Positions 44,093 to 54,669 are shown, numbered from the stretch's first letter. The stretch: 64,000 nucleotides of DNA from Shinisaurus crocodilurus (GCA_021292165.1 CM037878.1:235071546-235135545), one strand, 5' to 3'. The notes: generated by a model from the letters alone, not told the origin. Numbers and translations: made by a program.

Positions 44093-44732
44093 AGCCTTCT
44101 AAAAACTGCCACTGTAAGGGCCTTCAGAAAAGCTAATGAGACTGGCCCCCCTCTGACCTCCCTGTAATTCAAGCACTGGATCTAGCTCATTGCTTCTTAC
44201 TGGATAACAAATAATAGTCCTTTTTTGTTACCGGTAGTTTGTTTTTAATTCTTTTGGCCACTGTTAAGCCTGTTCAGAGTCAGATTTTGGGAGTCATTTT
44301 TCCCCCCTGTCAGAGGCCACTAATTAAAATATATCTAATTTGCCCCCCCCCTTTTTTTTAAAGAAGTTGGGTTTCATTTTCTAGGGAGCAGAAAGCATTA
44401 TTTAAAGCATTCCATATATAGAGGGAATACAGCGATTAAAATTGTGACCTTGTCCTAGCCCTGAAATAATACTGCTTTTTTTCTGCCCAGGATTTCAGTC
44501 AGATCAGATCCAATTCAGGAAACAGACTGCTTGGCAGCAACTGGCAATATAAAAGGAAATAGGGGAACATAGGAATAGCCATATTTGCTGCACTAGAACC
44601 TGTAGCAGTTGCAGCATAAACCATGCACCTGTGCCCGTTGTGACTGCTCAGCAAACATATGAGTTGAATAAACATTTTGTCATCTTATCAAAGCAGATTC
44701 CCTTGCCCAGAAATATTGTTACACACACATAC

Positions 44733-45961
44733 TAGGATGTACATTGGATTCAATAGGAGCCTGAAGCCCAAGCCAAATTGGGCCCGTCAGACCATTTCTG
44801 GTGTTTTTGGATGTGAAGCAGGCTTCCCTCTGAAGTGACCCAAAACAAAGCTGGACCCACATGATGCTTTATGGTACAATTTGGCCTTTAGAAATATAGG
44901 CATTATTTCCCCCCAAATAGTCGTGTGCTTTCATTTCTCTAAATGTTGATGAATGACTGATGGGTCCAGTTTCTAATCCTAGGGTATGTTTTATAAGGGA
45001 CTTTTCAATCATTGAGCTTTGGGGAAGGTATGTGAGTTACATAATATTGTGTTTCTGCTCTTCCATTTCTCGGTTGCTAACTTGTCATGTAGCAAGCAAG
45101 CAGGAAGCCAGCAGTCCTGTGTTTGGTTGGGGGGGGGGGGCTTCAAATTCTGTTTGTTCATGATTTCAAAATCCTTTCCTTTCTCTTTGTCAAATATTAA
45201 CTCAGTCCTTCTTTCATTTTCCTGCAGTGAAAAATCAGAGCCAGCGTGGTTCAGTATTTTTGAAAAGCTTCAAACAGGTTTTCATAGATCATAGAGTTGG
45301 AAGGAGCCTGCAAGGCTATTGAGTCCAACCCCCTGCTCAATGCAGGAAACTAGAGGAGGGGTCTCCCATCCAAGTAATAACCAGGCTTGACCCTGCTTAG
45401 CTTTCCACACTCAGACAAGCTGAGCCAGTGTAAGCCACAGGCCTGGATATCATAACAACCTAGTTCCTGCACCTATCATTCCAAAACACTGCAGGTTTCT
45501 TGCCTGGCACCACTATGATGTGTGCCATTTCCAGAATGATTGCCTAAAAAAACCACAGGGAGAGGGAAGTGAATCACTTCCTCTACCACAAATTTGAGGA
45601 CTCCCACATGAGCCACTGTACCTATCATGCTGCAACTTTGCAGGTTTCTTACTTTGGGACACCTCTAGCTGTTTGTCATTTTAAGAACATTGGTCCACAA
45701 GAAACAAAGGGGGATAGGTGCATCCTGTTCTGGATACCCTCAAAATGTAAATGCTGCTCTTGCACAGCTCCTCACCTCTGCAAGTCTAATTATCTGATAC
45801 TTGGCAGGCTTGATCTCCTTGAAAGTGGTCACTATCTCTGAAAATGTTATCCAATTCTGCCAATAATTTTTTTAAAAAGGGCAGTTTCCTTTAAATGAAA
45901 TCAAAAAAATAAAGGCATGTGTCACAGAACCTCTGCACCTAATTATCCGAAGGGGCTACAA
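44733..45961 (+). mobile_element. TIR element with internal degenerate tandem units (copy 1, interrupted)
   Basis: Left terminus 'ctaggatgtacattgg'. Shared blocks with 60435-61361 include 'tgaatgactgatgggtcc' with 'ctaatcctagggtatg' near 44952-44990; 'cacctatcat..c' with 'aactttgcaggtttctta' near 45618-45652; 'ttggtccacaagaaac' near 45690; 'ttggcaggcttgatctcc' near 45800; and 'aggggctac' at 45951. The blocks resemble one another, giving roughly four internal units of about 115-185 bp. Copy 1 is interrupted by a 5S-CR1 SINE (45282-45452) and cut at its right by a CR1 (45962). No protein is encoded. Confidence 0.6.
45282..45452 (-). mobile_element. 5S rRNA-headed SINE with CR1 tail (copy 2)
   Basis: Reverse strand: 5S-like 'aagctaagcagggtcaagc' and 'acttggatgggagacc', then 'cctgcattgagcaggggg', 'ttggactcaatagcc' and a terminal 'atgatctatg'. 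Closely similar to copies at 43908 and 62292, and lies inside the TIR element starting at 44733. Confidence 0.88.
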
Positions 45962-47254
45962 ATTCCTACTTTGGCTCAGTCTTTCTCCCGAAAGAGGGTC
46001 TATGACCCCCCTGGCAAACCTGAAGTGCAGACTGAAGGGGGAGGATTGGAGCATGAGATTGATAGGCAAATGGCCAAGGAACACCTAATTACTTTGAACG
46101 AGTTCAAATTTCCAGGGCCCGGTGAACTGCATCACAGAGTAATAAAGGATCTGGCAGAAGAAGTCTCAGAACCGCTGTCTATTGTCTTTGAGAAATCATG
46201 GAGGACGGGTGATGTGCCAGATGACTGGAGGAGGGCTAATGTTATTCCCATCTTCAAAAAAAGAGGAACCTGGAATTTACAGACCAGTCAGTCTGACATC
46301 AATCCCTGGGAAAATTCTGGAGCAGATTATAAAAAAGTCAATCTGCTAGCACCTTGAAAACAATGCAGTGATTACTAGAAGCCAACATTGATTTGCCAAG
46401 AACAAATCCTGCCAGACTACTCTGATCTCATTTTTTGATCGGGTAACCCCCCTTGTGGACTGTGGGAATGCTGTGGAAATACTGTATCTTGACTTCAGCA
46501 AAGCTTTCGACAAAGTGCTTCATGATATCCTGATTAGCAAACTAGCTAGAAGTGGTCTAGATGGAACAACTATCAGGTGGATCTACAGTTGGCTACAGAA
46601 TTGGATTCAAAGAGTGCTTATCAATGGTACCTTCTCATACTGGGGAGAGGTAACGAGCGGGGTACCACAGGGCTCGGTCCTGGGCCCGGTGCTCTTCAAT
46701 ATTTTTATTAATGACTTGGATGAGGAGGTACAGGGAATGCTTATCAAATTTGCAGATGACACAAAGTTGGGTGGAACAGCTAATACTCTGGAAGACAGAA
46801 ACAAAATTCAAAGTGACCTCGATAGGCTGGAGCGCTGGGCCGAAAACAACAGAATGAAATTTAATAGGGATAAATACCAAGTTCTGCATCTAGGAAAATG
46901 AAACCAAATGCACAGTTACAGGATGGGGATACTTGGCTCAACAATACTACTAGCGCGAAGGATCTTGGAATTGTTGTAGATCACAAGCTGAATATGAGCC
47001 AGCAATGTGATGTGGCTGCAAAAAAGGCAAATGTTATTTTGGGCTGCATTAATAGAAGTATAGCTTGCTTCCAAATCATGGGAAGTACTAGTTCCCCTCT
47101 ACTCAGTACTGGTTAGACCTCATTTTGAGTGCTGCATCCAGTTCTGGGCACCTCACTTTAAGGAGGATGCAAACTGGAAAAGGTTCAGAGGAGGGCAACA
47201 AAGATGATCAGAGGTCTGGAAACAAGGCCCTATGAGGAGAGACTGAAAGAACTG
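45962..47254 (+). pseudogene. CR1 LINE ORF2 fragment, reverse transcriptase part (5' piece)
   Basis: Recognisable blocks in order: RVYDPPGKPEVQ, LNEFKFPGPGELHHRV, EKSWRTGDVPDDWRRANV, YLDFSKAFDKVLHDIL (motif A), GVPQGSVLGPVLFNIFIND (motif B), FADDTKLGGTANTLED (catalytic motif C), [16 protein letters not shown] and [15 protein letters not shown]. Frameshifts occur near 46262 (an extended A-run), near 46890 and again near 47070. The endonuclease domain is absent. The pieces align with the full-length CR1 at 3.9-6.8 kb with scattered substitutions, so both belong to closely related subfamilies. Confidence 0.9.
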
Positions 47255-48104
47255 CTGATGACACCCAACTCTATTCTCTTTTCCATCTAATTCTAAGGAA
47301 GCTGTTGCAGTGCTAACCCAGTGTCTGTCAATGGTAATGGACTGGATGAGGGCAAAAAATTGAAGCTTAATCCAGACAAGAGAGGTGCTCCTGGTCGGTT
47401 GGAAAGCAGATCAGGGAATAAGGAGTCAGCTTGTGCTGGATGGGGTTACACTCTCCTTGAAGACACAGGTTTGAAGCTTGGGTGTACTTCTGGATTCAGC
47501 CCTGAAACTGGATGCTCAGGTTTTGGTGGTGGCCAGGAGTGCATTTGAACAGTCAAAGCTAGTGTGCCAGCTGCGCCCATTCCTGGAGATGTCTGATTTG
47601 GCCACAGTGACACATGCCTTAGTTACATCCCATTTGGATTACTGTAACATGCTCTACGTGGGGCTGCCTCTGAAGAGTGTTTGGAAACTTCAACTGGTTC
47701 AAAGACTTGCTGCCAGACTGCTGGCTGGGGCTGGTTACAGGGAGCACACAACTCCTCTGCTACAACAGCTTCATTGGCTCCCAGTCTGTTCCTGGGCACA
47801 ATTCAAAGTGCTGGTTATGACCTATAAAGCTCTATAGGGATCGGGACCAGGTTATCTGAAAGACTGTATTCTCCCCTATGAGCCTGCCTGCACATTGAGA
47901 TCCTCAGGGGAGGCCCTTCTCTCAGTTCCACCACCATCACAGGCATGCCTGGTGGGAACACGGGAGAGGGCCTTTTCGGTGGCTGCCCCCGTGCTCTGGA
48001 ATTCCCTCTCCAGGGAGGCTAGAGTGGCACCCTCCCTGGTAAGCTTCTGGAGGCAGGCAAAGACCTTCCTGTTCTGGCAGGCATTTGGGACTAGCCTGTG
48101 TTGA
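47255..48104 (+). pseudogene. L2 LINE reverse transcriptase C-terminal fragment
   Basis: Covers the segment from the catalytic YADD-type motif to the C-terminus. Readable stretches lie in shifting frames: 47321-47548, 47478-47837 (QVLVVARSAFEQSKLVCQL, MLYVGLPLKSVWKLQLVQ) and 47895-48104 (TRERAFSVAAPVLWNSL). A TAG at about 47836 and frameshifts break it. The endonuclease and the first half of the RT are missing because of 5' truncation. Confidence 0.85.
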
Positions 48105-48227
48105 GATGGAATGCTATGTTTTTACTCTACATTTATACACACACACACACACACACACTGTTATGTATATTGTACTGTTTTTAATGCTACATATATATAC
48201 AGTGTGTGTGTGTGTGTGTGTGTGCGC

Positions 48228-48265
<38 letters not shown>

Positions 48266-48396
48266 ATTTAATTCTATTTTTAACTTTTGTATTTTTCTAT
48301 TTCTGTTTTAATTGTATGAGTTTTAAAGGTTGTGAGCCACCTTGAGTCCCAGTTTTGGGGAAAAGGCAGGATAATGATAATAGTAATAGTAATAGT

Positions 48397-48431
<35 letters not shown>
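47255..48431 (+). mobile_element. L2-clade LINE (second subfamily) inserted in the CR1
   Basis: Starts within the catalytic motif ('ctgatgacacccaactc' encodes the ADDTQL part), runs through C-terminal blocks such as SHLDYCNMLYVGLPLKSV, LLQQLHWLPVCSWAQFKVL and RAFSVAAPVLWNSLSREAR, and ends in a 3' UTR with CA, TG and TA repeats, then 'gtgagccaccttgagtccc' and an (AAT/AAC)n tail. It is a different L2 subfamily from the one at 28 kb: both the protein and the 3' UTR differ. Its tail resembles the tail of the MIR-like SINEs. CR1 sequence resumes directly after the tail. Confidence 0.9.
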
Positions 48432-48433
48432 AA

Positions 48434-48734
48434 GGGCATGTTTAGCCTTCAGAAGAGGAGACTGAGGGGAGATATGATGATAGCGCTCTTCAAGTACTTG
48501 AAAGGTTGTCACAAAGAGGAGGGCCAGGATCTCTTCTCGATCATCCCAGTTTGCAGGACACGAAATAATGGGCTCAAGTTACAGGAAGCCAGATTCCACC
48601 TAAACATCAGAAAAAATTTCCTGACTGTTAGAGCAATAAGACAATGGAACCAACTACCTAGGGAGGTGGTGGGCTCTCCCACTCTGGAGGCATTCAAGGT
48701 GCAGCCGGACAGCCATCTATCAGGGATGTTTTAA
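48434..48734 (+). pseudogene. CR1 LINE ORF2 fragment (3' piece)
   Basis: Encodes [27 protein letters not shown] [34 protein letters not shown] and LPREVVGSPTLEAF, the same C-terminal block as 3925-4230 (minus) in the full-length CR1. There is one extra codon (MM) and several substitutions. It rejoins the 5' piece across the L2 insertion. Confidence 0.9.
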
Positions 48735-48955
48735 CTTAAAACAAACAAACAAAAACCCTCAAAGGGGTGTGTGTGCCAAAACAGCCCACCAAAGACAAAG
48801 CATTCTCTTGCACAGGGAATAATGTTGTTGGGTGGGGGGAATGGAAAACTGATTTGGTGGGGACTCAAGAGGAGCAGTCTACACTGCAATGTTTTGCTGC
48901 CAGTCCTAATTGTAGGTGTCATATTCCCCATTGTGCTATTTAGATTACTTGTGTG

Positions 48956-49625
48956 TAGGAATGTGCAAAGGGAGAGAAAGCCGCTCCACTGGTGATTTGC
49001 AAATTTTTGGGTGACTTTGGCTCTGCCATCTTCCGATTTGCAGACTCAGAATCTGCACAAATTTGTTTGCACATAGTTGTGCAAATTTGCATTTGTGCAA
49101 ATTCGCACTCCCGAAAATGCACAAATCGGCCAAAAATGCACAAATTAATGCAAATAATTTGTGAATTTATTGTGAATTTTCATGCTTTACTCTAGGGGGG
49201 GTATTTATTTATTATATTTATACCCCACCTTTTTCCCTGCAAGGAACCCAAGGTGGCTTACATAATCCTCCTCTCCATCTTATCCTCACAACAACCCTGT
49301 GAGGTAGGTTAGGCTGAGAGTCAGTGACTGGCCCAAAGTCACCCAGTGAGCTTCATGGCAGAGTGAGGACTAGGACCTGGATCTCCCGAGTCCCAGGTCC
49401 TAACCACTACACCACACTGGCTCTCACACATTTTTTTTTTAAATTTTGCATATTTTTCTGCAGCTAACTTTGCACAAAAATATGCAATTTTTTTAAAAAA
49501 ATCGGTTCATAAGCCCTGCAGTCTCTGTGCAACCTGGAAAAACTGGTCTGCTGTGGAATCCACAGGGCAAACTCAGAGAAATCTGGATTAATTCGTGTTC
49601 ATTGAGGACTTCTCCAACAGTCCTA
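48956..49625. mobile_element. hAT-like MITE, TAGGNATGTG type, with perfect 8-bp duplication and a nested SINE
   Basis: Left end 'taggaatgtgcaaaggg', right end '...ctccaacagtccta'. Both flanks are 'cttgtgtg' (48948-48955 and 49626-49633), an exact 8-bp duplication. Removing the SINE at 49202-49425 leaves about 446 bp, matching the 438-bp copy at 55608-56045, with shared interior phrases 'gtgcaaattcgcac', 'ccgaaaatgcacaaatc' and 'gcaacctggaaaaactggtc'. Non-coding. The duplication length points to the hAT superfamily, although the terminus lacks the usual CAG start. Confidence 0.88.
49202..49425 (-). mobile_element. MIR-like SINE with L2-type tail (copy 3), nested in the MITE
   Basis: Reverse strand: head 'gagagccagtgtggtgtagt', core 'ctgggtgactttgggcc' and 'cctaacctacctcacaggg', tail 'taagccaccttgggttcc' and an (AAAT)n-like end. 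Lies wholly inside the MITE 48956-49625. Confidence 0.88.
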
Positions 49626-49639
49626 CTTGTGTGCAATGT

Positions 49640-51110
49640 CCACTTCTGGGATGGTCCTGACAGAAATCAACACCCCCTAAGCAACTATTTCTATCGGGAG
49701 GGAAGCTCCCATTGGTGCTACTGGAAGCTTCCCTCCTGATACAAACAGTAGCTTCGGGGGGTTGTCAGGATCATGGGGGGGGAGTTAATCCCCCTCCCCA
49801 CCCACCATTGTCCCTGTTCTGATTGGACAGTCAACAACAGCTATTTGTATTTTTTAAAAGGCTTCATGGGGGCTAAATTTAACAGTAAATTAATTAAATA
49901 TAGTATTTAATTGCATAATTTAATTGATTAATAATAAATCTAATAATACATTTAACCTGACATGTAGTTTGGCCCTTTCAATAGCATTGTGGGTCATGAG
50001 AACTAAGGACAGAAATCTTTGACATGAGCTACATACTGCAGTGCGATGATTTATTGTGGCAGAATCTCCATCCCACTCCAGTTCCATTTGGATGAAGGAA
50101 TCAAATGAGGCAAATGGATCACATGAAAAGTAAGCATGTTGGCACCTCTGGCTCCAAAAGAGGGGGAATGCTGTTATGATTACTGCTCCCTAGATCTGTC
50201 CCTTCCACTTATTTATTCTCCCCAGATCAAATGTTACTAGAGTTGCTGCAAATTCAGTCACAGGGAAACAGATGACCATTCCAATGTGATAAAGTTTGAA
50301 TCTGGTTGTAGTACAAAAGAATGTGCTGAACAACTTTCTCTTAAGAATCCCCAGTAGCTCATGTTTGAGAACTCCACCCAATTCATTGTGCAACTTTCAT
50401 TGGTAGCTCTTCAAGTACCACCAGGTCTTTTATTTGAATGACTGCTTACATTCACCTATGAATTACTGCTGGCAAGTAAAATTTTTATTGCAGATACCAT
50501 TGTAGTGTGCAGCTAAATGAGCACCACCAAAAATAGTACAAGAATGCAAGTCATTAAATTATTACTCCCAGTCTCATGATGATTATGGTTAATAGGGCAA
50601 TCAAATCCTGCTATATTGTTCTTTAACTACATGGCTGTTTAGTGGGAGGCATACATTTTCATTAAATAAAGACTTATGGTAAGAAGAAGAATGTAATCAA
50701 CATTAATGACCTGAAGTCTAATTGAAAAGGCTGCCTTAGTCACCATCCCACCCAGCCATTAAAAAAGGACAATCATTTCCTCAAAAAATCTCAAATGTTT
50801 GTTGACTTATCATTTACATTTCTCCCACACAGTTACCTCACCAATTCTGATTAGATTAATTCAACTTTGAGAGCATAAAATACATTGTGTTCAAAAAAGA
50901 ACTTTAGTATTGACTATTCGTGGGACTGGCTCACACATGCTTCTACATCACTTAGATTTCTCATCACTTAAAGACTGGCAAAGGAATGTGTGAATTGAAT
51001 TCATTACATTCAATGTGAAGGTGAAGTGATATAGAGGTTCTGCCTGTAGTATTACGATTGATATTGGCTCATTTATTATGCATGCAAGTTATCCTTTGAG
51101 ATTGAAGTCA
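49640..51110. other. Unassigned, apparently non-repetitive AT-rich stretch
   Basis: I see no transposon termini, SINE, LINE coding block or long microsatellite from about 50000 to 51100. The stretch is rich in TAAT-type words and has no convincing exon. It could be ordinary unique DNA or hold conserved non-coding sequence; the sequence alone cannot tell. Confidence 0.4.
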
Positions 51111-51119
51111 TCAAGTGAC

Positions 51120-51930
51120 AACAAATACACATCGGTGAACCACCCTCACGTGTCCCTTCACTGGCTGATGGGAATGAGGGAAAAGGGCATTCTCTGAGGG
51201 AGCATCTAGAGTGGGGAAAATCCTTGCCCCAAGAGATTTGCTTTGCCTTTTCATCTTTGGCTTCTCGCCACCAGGCTGTTTGTTTGTTTATTTGGGAAAG
51301 TATTTGATTTAACTTTCGTTTTGTTTTTTAGTGGTTTTGCTGTTTTCCTTGTATTCTTTGCATGCACTCTTAAAGGATTGATGCTCAATAGACAGAGTGC
51401 TCCAATCTCGGAGCCCTCTTTCTAGCCTAAGCCCTGCTGGCAAGAGCTAGACAGGGTAGGAGGAGCAACAGAGGCTTTTACTTCCTCCCTACCCTCTGTT
51501 GTAGCTTTTTCGGCTAGATGGGACCCTCCTAGCCCATCTAGGTTGCTTACCTAGCAGTGGGTGGGGACAGAAATGAAGATACTTATGGATCTGCTGGACT
51601 CACATCCTCTTCTCCTTTCCCTGTCATGACTTCAGGTAAGGAAGGTTTCCTTAGCAGCTGGAAGGGTTGTGTGGAGAAGAATCCCCACTAAGATTTCCTG
51701 CCTGTCTACATAGCTCTGTCTATGGCTTTGGCATCAGCTGGGATTCCCCAGGATCCTATGGCTCCTCAGGTAACATCTGAAGAGCCATAGGATGGTTCTC
51801 TTATTGTTATAATTCTAATGACATTTTTGTATTGATTTTACATATTAGATTTTAACTATTAAACTCTCCTGAGCATTCTTTGTTGAATGGAAAGGCAGGG
51901 TAAAAATCCTGAAATAAATAAATAAATCAG
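51120..51930 (+). pseudogene. Very degenerate L2-type LINE 3' end
   Basis: 'gaaaagggcattctct' and 'gggaaaatccttgccccaag' in 51175-51235 loosely follow the L2 C-terminal block around RAFSVAAP..WNSLP. A tail 'ggaaaggcagggtaaaaatc' with (AAAT)n follows at 51890-51925. A palindrome ('cctatggctcctcagg' with 'tctgaagagccatagg') at 51757-51796 may be a further insertion. Confidence 0.4.
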
Positions 51931-52680
51931 CCCTTGGCTGCAGATGCTGAGTACATACTATTGTTATACACTCAAACCCATTACCACTGAGTGGCCCCAG
52001 ACATCTTGGTGCCTCAGGCAGAAAATCTATGGTGGTAAAAATATACTAATAAGCTAAATAATTGAAAATGAGTTGACCTCTAAGAAGTACCACAAAATCT
52101 GCCACCTGGGGTAGGCCACCTCAATCTACCTAAATTCAGACCCTATCCTGGAATTATTGGGGAACAGTGATTAGCAATATCCCTCCCCTTGCTAGTTTCT
52201 ATCAGATTCATTAACCAAGCCTTCAGTGTGTGGCAGCTTTATGTTTCAATAGAATGCTTTGCTAATCTTGTTTACCTTAAACTTGAAATATGGCATTGTT
52301 TTCTGGGATTAAAGGTAATACATTGCCTTCTCTTCTCCTGGTACATACCGGTAACTTATATTTCATTCTATTTCATTACAATTGAATAGATTTTGTTAAA
52401 CAAGTTTTGTTTGCTGGGATGAGGAAACACAGCAGGGAGGGAAAACTGAACCTTGGGATAAATACCCAGACTTATGATCCTCAGCAGAGTAGCATGGAAG
52501 TAGCATAAAGAGCATAGGCTATAGCTTTAAATAATTCTTCCAAACACAATATCAACAGTCTGAAAGTATTTCTAGTTCAGGGACTTGGGTTAGGCAAGAG
52601 GGACTGGGGTAAAAATGCCCGCACATTTCTGTAAAATATTTAGAGAGAAGTTATATCATTCCAACAATCAATTTTAGACA
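51931..52680. other. No gene recognised
   Basis: Unassigned sequence. A 17-bp phrase 'attgtttagatagagg' is tandemly duplicated just beyond, at about 52684-52720. Confidence 0.4.
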
Positions 52681-52895
52681 CGAATTGTTTAGATAGAGGT
52701 ATTGTTTAGATAGAGGCATTTCTTAAGTTTTCTGAAACATTCATAACAGGCTTTCCCCCCCTTCTTATCTGTAAGAAGGCATATGTTCCTGAATTAATAC
52801 ATGTGTAAAATTGGCTATGCATTCTTGAATATATAATGAAATACATTTTGTGATGTCAAGGAAAGTATTAAATAGAACCTGTAACATATTTTAGG

Positions 52896-52999
52896 GGCAA
52901 TCCTATGCATATTTAGACAGAAAAAAAATGTCCTACAACTCCCAGCATTCCCCAGACAGCCATGCTGACTGGGGAATGCTGGCCTGGGAGTTGTAGGAC

Positions 53000-53030
<31 letters not shown>

Positions 53031-53050
53031 AAACATGCATATTATTGTTC
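52896..53050. mobile_element. Palindromic MITE, 'gcaatcctatgc' type (copy 2)
   Basis: Left 'gcaatcctatgcatattta' ... 'ctacaactcccagcattccc'; right 'gggaatgctggcctgggag' ... 'taaacatgcatattattg'. The right arm contains an expanded (TTTC)n run where the left arm has an A-run, showing a microsatellite that grew inside a hairpin element. Confidence 0.82.
52998..53030. repeat. (TTTC)n microsatellite inside a MITE arm
   Basis: Seven or more TTTC units within the element at 52896-53050. Confidence 0.95.
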
Positions 53051-53137
53051 CCTTACTGACTTTTGTGAACTGTGGATACATGGAGAGAGTAATTACTTCC
53101 ATAATTCTGTTTCCTTCATGTAAGTCACTTTTTTCTC

Positions 53138-53164
53138 TTCCTTCCTTCCTTCCTTCCTTCCTTC
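53138..53164. repeat. (TTCC)n microsatellite
   Basis: Six or more consecutive TTCC units followed by a T-run. Confidence 0.95.
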
Positions 53165-53225
53165 TTTTTTTGTTGGTCCTTTGATCAGGGTGGTTACCCG
53201 GTGGTAGTATCTTCAGTTTTTCACA

Positions 53226-53276
53226 GAAGGAGGGAGCCATCCTATGGTCCATGGGAGAGCATCCCTGGGACCGTAG
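53226..53276. repeat. Imperfect hairpin
   Basis: 'agccatcctatggtccatgg' pairs with 'ggaccgtaggatggct' around 'gagagcatccc'. Similar 'ccatcctatgg' words occur at 51.76-51.80 kb, suggesting a small inverted-repeat family. Confidence 0.6.
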
Positions 53277-53689
53277 GATGGCTTGTAAAACTGCTCTGAG
53301 GTCAGAGACAGCAATTCAACCTCAGAAGGGGGGTTGGAGATCCAACTCCAGACACACACACCCTGCAGCCAAAATGGAAAGAACTGCGCCAGCTGCCCCT
53401 CTGAGGATGGAAAATTGAACTCGGGGAGGGAGAAAAGGGGGCATTCTGGTGGGTGCAGCGGGGAGGGAAGGAGACTGGAGAGGCCAGGATATGGCTGAGC
53501 CTCTGCCAGCCTCCTTCCCTCCCCCTCCTAAGTTCCCTCACTAGACTTGCTGAAAAGCCCCTTTAGTGAAAATACCAGAGATCAGAGGATGGGGAGTCAA
53601 AGATCGGCTCCACTGCTGCTCCTGCCTTGCCAGCAGGGCCTAGGAAACCTGGAAGCCTCCAGGTTCAGGGGCTTCCAAGCAGCAAGAGC

Positions 53690-54037
53690 ACAATCCATTG
53701 GACTGAGCCCTAAACCCATGTGCCTTTACTTGGAAGTAAGTCCCACTGAATTCACACTGAGAGCCAGTGTGGCGTAGTGGTGAGAGTGTTGGACTGGGAC
53801 TCGGGAGGTCCGGGTTCTAGTCCCCGCTCGGCCATGAAACTCACTGGGTGACTTTGGGCCAGTCACTGACTCTCAGCCTAACCTACCTCACAGGGTTGTT
53901 GGATAAAATGGAGAGGAGGAAGAGGATTATGTAGGCCGCCTTGAGATTCTTGCAGGAAAAAAGGCGGGGTATAAATGTAATAAATAAAATAAAAAATAAA
54001 TAAATAAATTCTGAGTAAACATACATAGAACTGGGCT
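53690..54037. mobile_element. Palindromic MITE ('tgcaatcct' type, copy 3) split by a SINE
   Basis: Left part 53690-53757 ('tttacttggaagtaagtccc', 'actgaattcaca') and right part 54010-54037 ('tgagtaaacatacatagaac') rejoin into the same order as 12415-12497 once the SINE 53759-54009 is removed. Confidence 0.75.
53759..54009 (+). mobile_element. MIR-like SINE with L2-type tail (copy 4, most complete)
   Basis: Complete head 'gagagccagtgtggcgtagt' with A-box-like and B-box-like ('gggttctagtcccc') motifs, core 'ctgggtgactttgggcc' and 'taacctacctcacaggg', tail 'taggccgccttgagattc' and 'aaaaaggcggggtataaat', then (TAAA)n. A 4-bp direct repeat 'ctga' (53757-53760 and 54011-54014) is compatible with a short target duplication. 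Confidence 0.9.
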
Positions 54038-54296
54038 CCAATGCTATGGTTTACAATCTAGCAATTCAAGGAATCACCATAAATAACCTTTAATGGATTA
54101 GGAAATAATCATTTTGCATATTATCCTACTATAGATAGAGTGACTCAAAAACAGTGATTGAAAACAAGGTGCAGCCATGACCTGCTAAAGAGTGGCACAC
54201 CACACACTAGTAAACACCACAGTATCACACACTGTAAACACACTCCAATTTCTGCCTTTCAAATCTGACCCATGATTTTGTGGGCCTATTTTTCTC

Positions 54297-54322
54297 CCAC
54301 CACCACCACCACCACCACCACC
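54297..54322. repeat. (CAC)n microsatellite
   Basis: Eight or more CAC/CCA units. Confidence 0.95.
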
Positions 54323-54669
54323 AAGAGTAAGGAACTGTAAACTTTTAGCTCAGCACTAATATTTCTATATTTTATATCTATCTAATCTGGTATCTATCTA
54401 ATCTATCTATCTGTACACTTCTCTACATATAAACACATGTACATAGAGAAAAAAGTCTAGAAGCCATTTATACTGAGTTCACTATGTCTGTTGGTATGCC
54501 AATTCATTTTTTATTAAATGAGCAAAAATATATTGCAAAGACTGCTGCTGAATTTGCTCTTCAGGCTGCAAGGATAAAAGAAAATTAAATAATTGTTATT
54601 GATTGTATTATTCATATGTTCTGTTTTAACTGACCAAAATATACTATGTAACTGGTATTCATAACCTCT

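Larger units (their letters stand above)
45962..48734 (+). mobile_element. Truncated CR1 LINE interrupted by an L2
   Basis: The left part (45962-47254) and right part (48434-48734) are colinear with CR1 ORF2 and meet at the codons for '[13 protein letters not shown]'. The 1,177-bp L2 insertion (47255-48431) sits exactly between them. The copy starts within the inter-domain region of ORF2 and ends just after the ORF2 stop region, without the CR1 3' UTR octamers, so its 3' end has also been lost or it ended abnormally in an 'aaacaaacaaac' tract. Confidence 0.9.

Noticed and set aside
53759..53840. tRNA gene
   Set aside because: A-box and B-box-like motifs are present, but the rest does not form a proper cloverleaf and it is followed by a SINE core and tail found in four copies.
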